From Dysgonamonadaceae bacterium (GTDB lineage Bacteria > Bacteroidota > Bacteroidia > Bacteroidales > Azobacteroidaceae): DNA of 8,497 nucleotides. Below the pieces are notes generated by a model. That model had not been told where the DNA came from. It saw only the letters and a list, made by a program, of their open reading frames with translations, and did not search any database. The stretch spans positions 1 to 8,497 of the forward strand of contig JAIRKG010000049.1 in NCBI GenBank assembly GCA_031260235.1, written 5' to 3'. Both the position numbers and the translations under genes were made by a program. Shown piece after piece: positions 1 to 5,581 of this stretch; the first letter of the stretch is position 1; every line of letters begins with the position of its first letter.

Positions 1-372
1 ATTACCGGCGCTGACATAAAACAACAACTTGTAAGGATGGTAACAGCCCTCAACCCGCGCATTGATTACTACATTCAGGTTTACGAGCCCGGCAAACACG
101 CCATTGACCTGCACTCCCCCAAAACAACAATCCAAATCCTCACACCCCTGCCGCTTGAAATTGCCGCAGGCACGCAAGGTTTGGTGCAGATAAAAGTTCG
201 CTATAAAACAGAAACTTCCGCCGGTACAGTCGAACTCCGCGAAGGATACGACTACATTAAACGCTATGAAAACAACATCGCCCCCAATCCAAACGCCAAA
301 GTAATTGCTCACGGCATCGGTAAATACAAAGGCGAACAGGACGCTACCTTTGAAATAAGAATAGTGATTTGA
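1..372 (+). CDS. 3' end of a hypothetical protein (partial, enters from the left edge)
   Basis: The frame is open from the first base to a TGA at 370-372, giving 123 visible residues. The ATG at 37 is therefore probably an internal methionine rather than the start: the 12 codons before it contain no stop and read as ordinary protein. The visible part is rich in alternating hydrophobic and polar residues, for example the stretches IDYYIQVYEP, TTIQILTPLPLEI and LVQIKVRYKTE. This suggests a beta-sandwich or similar all-beta C-terminal domain. A resemblance to the Ig-like C-terminal domains found behind HU-type DNA-binding domains in Bacteroidales crossed my mind, but no diagnostic motif supports it. 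Function is unknown. A palindromic repeat begins 15 bases after the stop. Confidence 0.7.
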   Translation: MTGADIKQQLVRMVTALNPRIDYYIQVYEPGKHAIDLHSPKTTIQILTPLPLEIAAGTQGLVQIKVRYKTETSAGTVELREGYDYIKRYENNIAPNPNAKVIAHGIGKYKGEQDATFEIRIVI

Positions 373-387
373 GGGGGAGCCCTCTCT

Positions 388-423
388 CATCATTGCGAGC
401 CACGCAGTGGCGAAGCAATCCAG
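388..423 (-). repeat. Palindromic repeat unit F (inverted relative to units A-E)
   Basis: This is a complete hairpin unit. On the plus strand it reads ATTGC (392-396), GA, GCCAC (399-403), triloop GCA, GTGGC (407-411), GAA, GCAAT (415-419), then CCAG. Outer and inner stems are both perfectly complementary, separated by the same unpaired TTC/TC step seen in the units near topA. It starts 15 bases after the stop of the left-hand gene. It is the best-preserved copy in the window. Confidence 0.85.
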
Positions 424-425
424 AG

Positions 426-485
426 AAAAGATGTCTCTATAAGCCGCGCAGCGGCGAAAAAATACAAAAAAACATCTTTTTTTTT
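426..485 (+). terminator. Possible intrinsic terminator after the left-hand gene
   Basis: AAAAGATGT (426-434) is exactly complementary to ACATCTTTT (472-480), with the small GCCGC/GCGGC hairpin nested between, and the pairing runs straight into nine T residues (477-485). The outer stem is A/T-rich and the enclosed loop long, so it is a weaker terminator than the one at 1192-1234. It would end the transcript of the gene finishing at 372 before the promoter at 504-534. Confidence 0.35.
439..458 (-). repeat. Decayed palindromic repeat unit (inner hairpin only)
   Basis: GCCGC (443-447), triloop GCA (448-450), GCGGC (451-455), then GAA (456-458) matches the core of unit F in layout and loop. The outer ATTGC/GCAAT arms are missing and replaced by A/T-rich sequence. 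It lies 15 bases from unit F. I read it as a degenerate second unit of a two-unit array. An unrelated small hairpin is possible. Confidence 0.5.
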
Positions 486-503
486 GAAATTTTTTCAAAT
501 ATA

Positions 504-534
504 TTTGTAAATTAAAAAATCATGCTTATATTTG
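504..534 (+). promoter_or_regulatory. Bacteroidota-type promoter for the lipoprotein gene
   Basis: TTTG (504-507) and TATATTTG (527-534) are separated by 19 bases. This matches the -33/-7 pattern (TTG, about 19-21 bases, TAnnTTTG) recognised by the primary sigma factor of Bacteroides and relatives. Transcription should begin near 540, giving a roughly 40-base A/T-rich leader without a Shine-Dalgarno sequence, as is usual in this phylum. A perfect 12-base palindrome, CAAATATATTTG (496-507), overlaps the -33 element, and an inverted repeat TTTGAAA/TTTCAAA (483-499) lies just upstream. Either could be an operator, though both are made of A/T-rich sequence. Confidence 0.75.
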
Positions 535-580
535 TATCGAAGTTATTCAAATTTTTTATTTATAATTAAAACATTTTTTT

Positions 581-1171
581 ATGAAAAGGAAAGCATTTTT
601 ATTAAGTACTATCGCCGCCATGTTCATTATGTTTGGCGGATGTAAAGAAAGCGATCAGGCTAATGTTGAAACTCAACCGGTCAACAACGAGTTTTACAAG
701 GATCTGAGTGAAACTTACGGTTATCCGGAAAATCCGCTTCCGCAAGAAGTAATTGACCGATTAAATGATCTATCCAATCCAATTGAAGAATCCGCTCGAC
801 CGGCCGCTCAACCGGTATCTAACGCTACGGGACAAGAAACTCCGGGTGTTAGAGCAGTTAAAACATTTGGAAAAGCCGGTTTGTGGGTTATTTATAAGGT
901 TTTGCTTGCATCCAATGGCAACAGGAAAGAACTGGCTTGCAACTCGGTTGGATTTTGGACTAATACCGATCTGGGAGGAAGTCTTAGTCAAGGAGATGAT
1001 TTCCATATTGAAATTGCCGAATTTTACGATAGTGTTGATGTAGCAGATACCGAACATTACCATTATGATCCGAACGGCAAAGTTTTAGTGTTTGACGTTG
1101 CCGGCGGGGAGTGGATCATCTTCTGGCCTGTCGGCGCAATGCGTATCTCAAATCTTCGCTTAGAAGATTAA
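581..1171 (+). CDS. Putative lipoprotein of unknown function
   Basis: This 196-residue protein starts with a lipoprotein signal peptide: a basic MKRK, a hydrophobic stretch (5-18), and a lipobox ending F-G-G-C with the acylated cysteine at 21. Residues 22-25 after the cysteine are K-E-S-D. Charged residues just behind the cysteine resemble the signals that send Bacteroidota lipoproteins to the cell surface, though acidic residues are fewer than in the usual version. Residues about 25-90 are polar and proline-rich, probably a flexible linker. Residues about 92-196 form a compact domain rich in aromatics (GFW, EWIIFWP) and ending ISNLRLED; a second cysteine is at 120. I do not recognise the domain. 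The ATG at 581 is well placed behind the promoter at 504-534, and a terminator follows, so the gene is its own transcription unit. Processing as a lipoprotein is likely; the job is unknown. Confidence 0.85.
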   Translation: MKRKAFLLSTIAAMFIMFGGCKESDQANVETQPVNNEFYKDLSETYGYPENPLPQEVIDRLNDLSNPIEESARPAAQPVSNATGQETPGVRAVKTFGKAGLWVIYKVLLASNGNRKELACNSVGFWTNTDLGGSLSQGDDFHIEIAEFYDSVDVADTEHYHYDPNGKVLVFDVAGGEWIIFWPVGAMRISNLRLED

Positions 1172-1191
1172 TATCGAAAACTACGCTCAAC

Positions 1192-1234
1192 AATAATGGC
1201 GCTGTAACATAATCGTTGCAGCGCCATTGTTTTT
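1192..1234 (+). terminator. Intrinsic terminator of the lipoprotein gene
   Basis: AATGGCGCTG (1195-1204) pairs perfectly with CAGCGCCATT (1219-1228). The stem continues inward through one T-G wobble and AAC/GTT to a six-base loop (1209-1214), and outward for about three further weak pairs. It is followed by G and five T residues (1230-1234). The hairpin starts 21 bases after the lipoprotein stop codon. The other strand has no T run after the stem, so it acts on plus-strand transcription only. Confidence 0.9.
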
Positions 1235-1255
1235 ATAACAATGTTTGTTTCCCCT

Positions 1256-1287
1256 GATTGCCACGCCGCAAGCGGGTTGCAATGACG
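1256..1287 (+). repeat. Palindromic repeat unit A (diverged)
   Basis: ATTGC (1257-1261) and GCAAT (around 1278-1282) followed by GACG are intact. The inner part is diverged: the TTC/TC step is replaced and the inner stem is a less regular CCGC/GCGG. A spacer of 13 bases ending in TTTTTTCTTT leads to unit B. Confidence 0.75.
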
Positions 1288-1300
1288 ATGTTTTTTCTTT

Positions 1301-1334
1301 GGATTGCCGCGCCACTTCGGGGCTCGCATTGTCG
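1301..1334 (+). repeat. Palindromic repeat unit B (diverged)
   Basis: It reads GG ATTGC (1303-1307), CGC, GCCAC (1311-1315), triloop TTC, GGGGC (1319-1323), TC, GCATT (1326-1330), GTCG. Each arm carries a mismatch relative to the better units: GCATT for GCAAT, and an A/G mismatch in the inner stem. The G-rich tract begins seven bases after this unit. Confidence 0.75.
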
Positions 1335-1340
1335 GGCACC

Positions 1341-1411
1341 GGGGGGGTGGGGGGGGGGCCCCCGGCGGGGGGGGATGCGGACGCCGGCCGGGGGCGGCTG
1401 ACGGGGGGGGG
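1341..1411 (+). other. G-rich low-complexity tract with strong G-quadruplex potential
   Basis: Runs of G occupy 1341-1347 (7), 1349-1358 (10), 1367-1374 (8), 1390-1394 (5) and 1403-1411 (9), with a CCCCC at 1359-1363. The composition is wholly unlike the surrounding DNA. Four or more G runs with short loops satisfy the usual rule for intramolecular G-quadruplexes. Long G homopolymers are also a classic sequencing and assembly artefact, so run lengths should not be trusted from one assembly. Confidence 0.85.
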
Positions 1412-1461
1412 AGACTTCCCCCGCAAGCTTATTGCTTGGTGAGGCGGCGGTTGGTTTCTTT

Positions 1462-1498
1462 CCTGGATTGCTTCGGGCTTGCAGCCCTCGCAATGACG
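1462..1498 (+). repeat. Palindromic repeat unit C
   Basis: It reads CCTGG, ATTGC (1467-1471), TTC, GGGCT (1475-1479), triloop TGC, AGCCC (1483-1487), TC, GCAAT (1490-1494), GACG. Both stems are perfect. The inner stem sequence differs completely from that of unit F, yet both its sides changed together. It is preceded by a TTTCTT-type pyrimidine stretch like that before the other units. Confidence 0.88.
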
Positions 1499-1515
1499 GC
1501 TACGGTTTTTCTTTT

Positions 1516-1546
1516 CCTGGATTGCTTCGCTTCGCTCGCAATGACG
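1516..1546 (+). repeat. Palindromic repeat unit D (shortest inner stem)
   Basis: It reads CCTGG, ATTGC (1521-1525), TTC, GC, triloop TTC (1531-1533), GC, TC, GCAAT (1538-1542), GACG. The inner stem has shrunk to two base pairs while all other blocks are unchanged. The 17-base spacer from unit C is T-rich. Confidence 0.88.
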
Positions 1547-1556
1547 TAGTGGGGTT

Positions 1557-1588
1557 CCGGATTGCTTCGCCTACGGCTCGCAATGACG
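1557..1588 (+). repeat. Palindromic repeat unit E, next to the topA stop codon
   Basis: It reads CCGG, ATTGC (1561-1565), TTC, GCC (1569-1571), triloop TAC, GGC (1575-1577), TC, GCAAT (1580-1584), GACG. It ends six bases from the last base of the topA stop codon. Read in the direction of topA it begins CGTCATTGCGAG, the same polarity that unit F has relative to the left-hand gene. Confidence 0.88.
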
Positions 1589-1594
1589 TGGGGA

Positions 1595-3934
1595 CTATTC
1601 CTTCTTCTTCCTCCCTCTCTTTCCTCTCACCCCCGGTTGTTTAGGTGGCGACGTATTAATAATATTCATCGCTTCTTCATACGTCAGCGCGGCGGGATCA
1701 ATTCCTTTGAGAATGCGGTAATTGACTTTGTTGTAGGATATATAGGGACCGAAGCGACCGTTCAGGATTTGCAGGTTATCATCTTCGGGGAAAGATTTGA
1801 TGTATTTCTTTTCTTCTTTTTCTGCCCTTTCCGCAATCAATTCTTTGGCTTCTTCGAGGGTGATGCGGTGGGGGTCATATCCTTTGGTGATGCTGGTAAA
1901 CGTATTATTATATTTGAGATAGGGACCGAAACGTCCGACAGCCGCTTCTATCGGCTTGCCATCCAATTCGCCGACTATGCGCGGTAAATCAAACAGCGTT
2001 AAGGCTTCTTCCAAAGTGATTGTTTCTATTGACTGTCCTTTTGCGAGGGAAGCAAATCGCGGTTTGTCTACGTCTTCTGCCGATCCGACTTGTACAAAAG
2101 GTCCGTAACGTCCGATTTTTACGGATACCGGTCTGCCTGTTTTTGTATCTGTTCCCAAAATTCTTTCGCCGACTTTCAATTCGGATTTCGCGGCGGAAAC
2201 CGTTTGTACGATCGGGTGAAACACTTCGTAGAAGTTGTGGAGCGTTTCTGTCCATTGGGCTTCGCCATCGGCAATTTTGTCAAATTCCTTTTCTATATTG
2301 GCTGTGAACGAGAATTCCAATACTTGCGGGAAATTCGCCGTCAGGAAGTCGTTGACTATAATTCCGGAATCGGTAGGCAGAAGTTTACCCTTATCTGCGC
2401 CTGTTATTTCCGTTTTCGTTGTTTTCACAATTTCCTTGTTTTTAAGCGTAAGCGCTGTAAACTGTCGGGATTTGCCGTCTTTGTTTCCTTTGAAGACATA
2501 TCCTCTTTGCTGAATGGTCGAAATGGTCGGCGCATAAGTAGAGGGACGGCCAATACCCAATTCTTCCAGTTTTTTTACGAGGCTTGCTTCGGTATAACGT
2601 ACCGGTCTTTGCGTCAATTTTTCGGTGGCGATCACTTCCGACAGTTTCAGTATTTCATTCGTCTGCATCGACGGAAGCCGCGTTTCCGTTCTATCGTCCT
2701 GATTTTCGTCATCGTTATCTTCGAGATATACCCGCAGGAAGCCGTCGAATTTAACGACTTCTCCATTTACGATAAACTTTTCGTTTTGACGGTTGCTGAT
2801 ATTGATGGTTATTGTTGTCCGTTCCAATTGGGCGTCAGCCATTTGCGAAGCGACGGTGCGTTTCCAAATCAGTTCGTAGAGTCGTTGTTCCTGAGCGCTC
2901 ACTCTGACGGTTCTCCGGTCGAAATATGCAGGGCGAATGGCTTCGTGCGCTTCCTGCGCTCCTTTGGTTTTTGTTTGGTATTGGCGAATTTTCACATATT
3001 TACTGCCAAATTCACCTTCAATTTCTTTTCTGGCTGCGCCTAATGCCAAAGTTGATAGATTTAAGGAGTCGGTACGCATATAAGTAATCAATCCTGCTTC
3101 ATACAGTTTTTGAGCGATTGCCATGGTTTGAGATACAGAAAAACCGATTTTGCGGGCGGCTTCCTGTTGCAATGTTGAAGTCGTGAAAGGAGGTGCAGGC
3201 GACTTTTTGCCGGGGCGGGTGCTGACGTCCTCAATAGTAAAAGTTGCATTTTTCAGGCTTTCCAGAAAGGCTTCCGCTTCGGCTTCGGAATCAAATCGTT
3301 TGTTTAATTCCGCTTTCAACAAGGTTTTGCCGTCGGGCAGGATAAACTCCGCAACAACCTTGAAATAGGCTTCCGCATCGAAGCGATTGATTTCCCTTTC
3401 TCGCTCGACAATCAAGCGCACAGCCACCGATTGAACACGTCCGGCGGAAAGCGCAGGCATAATCTTTTTCCAAAGAATCGGCGACAGTTCATAACCCACA
3501 ATCCGGTCTAAAACCCGGCGCGCCTGCTGGGCGTTGACTAAATTCAAATTAATATCTCTCGGATTTTCTATGGCGTGAAGGATGGCGTTTTTCGTTATTT
3601 CATGAAAAACAATTCGCTTTGAGTCGTTGTGAGTCAATCCCAATACGGTAGCAAGATGCCAGGCAATGGCTTCCCCTTCGCGGTCTTCGTCGGAAGCCAG
3701 CCAAACCATTTTGGCATTTCTGGCTGCTTTTTTAAGCGTTTGTACCAACGCCTCTTTGCTTTGTTCTACAACATACTCAGGCTTAAAGTTGTTTGTTACA
3801 TCAATGCCAAGCCCTTTTTCTTTTAAGTCGCGGATGTGTCCGTAACTTGAAAGTACTTGATAATCGTTACCTAAGAATTTTTCTATTGTTTTGGCTTTTG
3901 CCGGCGATTCTACAATAACAAGATTTCTATGCAT
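1595..3934 (-). CDS. topA: DNA topoisomerase I (type IA), zinc-finger-free form
   Basis: This 779-residue enzyme relaxes negatively supercoiled DNA by cutting one strand through a tyrosine and passing the other strand. The TOPRIM domain is at the N-terminus: VESPAKAKTIEKF with catalytic Glu9, and SDEDREGEAIAWH with acidic residues 82, 84 and 86. The active-site tyrosine is Tyr285 in GLITYMRTDS, followed by Arg287, and EAHEAIRP sits at 329-335. LEELGIGRPSTYAPTIS (457-472) is another conserved family block. The C-terminus lacks the cysteine zinc ribbons of the E. coli enzyme. Instead it has three R-[FY]-G-P-[FY] repeats (near 609, 668 and 727) and a basic tail ending GKRGRKKKE. The translation contains no cysteine at all. 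The ATG at 3934 is 18 bases after the barrel gene, so the two are very probably co-transcribed. No canonical terminator follows; palindromic repeats do. Identity is certain. Confidence 0.98.
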   Translation of the reverse strand: MHRNLVIVESPAKAKTIEKFLGNDYQVLSSYGHIRDLKEKGLGIDVTNNFKPEYVVEQSKEALVQTLKKAARNAKMVWLASDEDREGEAIAWHLATVLGLTHNDSKRIVFHEITKNAILHAIENPRDINLNLVNAQQARRVLDRIVGYELSPILWKKIMPALSAGRVQSVAVRLIVEREREINRFDAEAYFKVVAEFILPDGKTLLKAELNKRFDSEAEAEAFLESLKNATFTIEDVSTRPGKKSPAPPFTTSTLQQEAARKIGFSVSQTMAIAQKLYEAGLITYMRTDSLNLSTLALGAARKEIEGEFGSKYVKIRQYQTKTKGAQEAHEAIRPAYFDRRTVRVSAQEQRLYELIWKRTVASQMADAQLERTTITINISNRQNEKFIVNGEVVKFDGFLRVYLEDNDDENQDDRTETRLPSMQTNEILKLSEVIATEKLTQRPVRYTEASLVKKLEELGIGRPSTYAPTISTIQQRGYVFKGNKDGKSRQFTALTLKNKEIVKTTKTEITGADKGKLLPTDSGIIVNDFLTANFPQVLEFSFTANIEKEFDKIADGEAQWTETLHNFYEVFHPIVQTVSAAKSELKVGERILGTDTKTGRPVSVKIGRYGPFVQVGSAEDVDKPRFASLAKGQSIETITLEEALTLFDLPRIVGELDGKPIEAAVGRFGPYLKYNNTFTSITKGYDPHRITLEEAKELIAERAEKEEKKYIKSFPEDDNLQILNGRFGPYISYNKVNYRILKGIDPAALTYEEAMNIINTSPPKQPGVRGKRGRKKKE

Positions 3935-3952
3935 ACTTTGTTTGATTAAAAA

Positions 3953-5581
3953 TTAAAATTTAATGCTTACTCCACCCATAATGTTGAATTTTTGCGCCGG
4001 ATAGCCATACCAAATATCATATTTTTGAAATAAAAGGTTGTTTACCGACAAATTTGCCGATATAAGTGGAGTTATAATATAATTTGCTTTTATGGATAAA
4101 TCGTATATATCTTTCATTTTATAATCACTGTCGCCGACCCGCCCAAACAGTCCTTTAAAAGCCAAATCCAGACGCAACGGCATATCCGGAACGAGGAAAA
4201 AAGCATCTGTTTCGGCTTCAAAGCGCGGCTTGTGATACGCTTCAAACGAATTTCCGCCGGCATCTTTAACACTCCAATTATACAATGTTCCTTTTACATC
4301 AATGCCGAAAAGGTCGTGCGAAATATAATTTACCTGAGCGCCGAGTTTGACACCATTTGCCGTTCCGTATCTCACGCACATGGTGTCGGTGAAAAAATGC
4401 TCGTCCTTCGTTAAGCGATATCCGGCGAAAACGTTCAGGCTGAGATTGGATAGGGGCAAATATTGCGCTCCGACGGTTGCGTCCACCAGCGACCGCGAAT
4501 CCCATACCCTTATAGAAGGATACACATAGCGGTTTTCGTAAAACATGCTGTATTGGCTGTTGTCGTTCCGCCCACCGAGCGCCGATGCGTAAAACAAAAG
4601 CACATCCAACGGATTGTAGTTGAAACGTATATGGGGCGAAATCGCTTTTTTATTCCTGCCACCCATTTCCAAATTGGCGTTCACACCAAGCGTAAGATTC
4701 AGGTTGTCGCCTTCTATATAATAATAAGGAGTAAGCGAAAGGACGAAAAAGAGCGTCATATCGTTGAGTTTCCTGAAGGTTTTGGAATTGTATCCGTATG
4801 TTTTATAAGCGCCGCTCAAGCCATATTTGGAAACCGCGTCATAATTCTTATGTAAATCCCAGTCAATTATCAGGCGGTTTTCCTTTACACCCGGCGTTGT
4901 TTGTCCTAAATATTTTTGCCTGAAACGGGTATATTTCACATTGGCTGCGTAATTCAGTTCGTTTGGCGCGTCCGACACAATGCCGGCGCAGGCTTCCAGC
5001 ATATTGTTTACTTGATTGGGAGAGTTTTTATCACCCGAATAATTAAATGAAGAACGGGTATATTTCAAACCGGCAGACAGTTTCAGGTTATCTAAACCGC
5101 ATGTGAAATTCGCCCCGCCCAAGTTGTCATTCATATAAAACTTCTGTTTTTGAGAAGGCTCTTGCAAACTCGGATTATCGGAATTACTCGAACGGTGGGA
5201 GAAATAAACATCCAGAAAATCGCGCTCAGTATTCAGAATTTGATAAGCGGCGTCGCCGTCGAAATTCAAAGCGGAGCTTAACCCAAGGCTTGCATATCCT
5301 GCGTATTTCGATGTGTTCCAATCCGAAAACAGCGAACGCGGCATCAGGGGAACGATGCCGGGCTGCAGCTCGTAGTTCGTTGAATAATTTGAGAACGCTA
5401 CTTTGGATTTCGGCGCTTGAGGCTCGCGTAATTCCGGCAACCGGTTGATTTTGACTGCAGGCTCAATTGTTGGGCTGTATTCTTTTTCCAAAATCATTTC
5501 GCGATTCAGTAAAGAATCTTTTTGAGCTTGCAGAGGTAATGTGCAAAGCCAGATGAACAATAAGATATAGATTGGTTTCAT
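3953..5581 (-). CDS. Outer-membrane beta-barrel protein (TonB-receptor-like barrel without plug)
   Basis: The 542-residue product has a clear signal peptide: MKPIYILLFIWLCTLPLQA, with likely cleavage after residue 19 before Gln20. After it comes a conserved-looking, charged, proline-containing segment (about 24-58: REMILEKEYSPTIEPAVKIN and on) that should lie in the periplasm. From about residue 90 to the end there are repeated amphipathic beta strands with alternating aromatics and tight turns. The last residue is phenylalanine (GGVSIKF), the usual insertion signal of outer-membrane barrels. Homologues in Bacteroidales are, as I recall, often labelled TonB-dependent receptor. However, I see no plug domain or TonB box, and the length is short for a true receptor, so transport of a siderophore or glycan is not supported. 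Its start overlaps the stop of the TPR gene (ATGA, 5578-5581), pointing to translational coupling and shared function. Barrel assignment is firm; substrate or partner is unknown. Confidence 0.9.
   Translation of the reverse strand: MKPIYILLFIWLCTLPLQAQKDSLLNREMILEKEYSPTIEPAVKINRLPELREPQAPKSKVAFSNYSTNYELQPGIVPLMPRSLFSDWNTSKYAGYASLGLSSALNFDGDAAYQILNTERDFLDVYFSHRSSNSDNPSLQEPSQKQKFYMNDNLGGANFTCGLDNLKLSAGLKYTRSSFNYSGDKNSPNQVNNMLEACAGIVSDAPNELNYAANVKYTRFRQKYLGQTTPGVKENRLIIDWDLHKNYDAVSKYGLSGAYKTYGYNSKTFRKLNDMTLFFVLSLTPYYYIEGDNLNLTLGVNANLEMGGRNKKAISPHIRFNYNPLDVLLFYASALGGRNDNSQYSMFYENRYVYPSIRVWDSRSLVDATVGAQYLPLSNLSLNVFAGYRLTKDEHFFTDTMCVRYGTANGVKLGAQVNYISHDLFGIDVKGTLYNWSVKDAGGNSFEAYHKPRFEAETDAFFLVPDMPLRLDLAFKGLFGRVGDSDYKMKDIYDLSIKANYIITPLISANLSVNNLLFQKYDIWYGYPAQKFNIMGGVSIKF
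5578..5581 (-). promoter_or_regulatory. ATGA stop/start overlap coupling the TPR and barrel genes
   Basis: On the minus strand the four bases ATGA contain both the start codon of the barrel gene (5579-5581) and the TGA stop of the TPR gene (5578-5580). A ribosome finishing the TPR protein can restart directly on the barrel gene, which usually keeps two products in fixed ratio. No Shine-Dalgarno sequence is evident before the ATG. Confidence 0.85.

Larger units (their letters stand above)
1235..1594. other. Gene-free repeat region between the lipoprotein gene and topA
   Basis: These 360 bases lie between two convergent genes. They hold five palindromic repeat units (A-E) in one direction, T-rich spacers, and a G-rich tract. 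Several overlapping open frames cross the region on both strands, but they consist of glycine/proline/arginine runs produced by the G tracts and repeats, lack credible starts, and disagree among themselves. I see no gene, tRNA or origin here. Confidence 0.8.

Noticed and set aside
37..39. ATG as the true start of the left-hand gene
   Set aside because: The same frame is open back to base 1 and no promoter or leader is visible, so an internal methionine in a truncated gene is more likely.
770..1063. Open frames inside the lipoprotein gene (plus 765-1043 and minus 770-1063)
   Set aside because: The lipoprotein frame has a signal peptide, promoter and terminator; these alternatives have none.
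1187..1549. Several open frames of 65-86 codons on both strands
   Set aside because: They are made of Gly/Pro/Arg runs from the G-rich tract and repeat units, overlap each other in conflicting frames, and one covers the lipoprotein terminator.
1256..1588. CRISPR-like array of short repeats
   Set aside because: The repeats themselves vary in the centre, the spacers are irregular (10 to 127 bases) and T-rich rather than unique, and no cas gene is present. Structure fits dispersed palindromic elements.
2090..3043. 317-codon open frame opposite topA
   Set aside because: It is antisense to a certain topA coding region and has the Phe/Arg/Cys-rich composition typical of a reverse-strand shadow.
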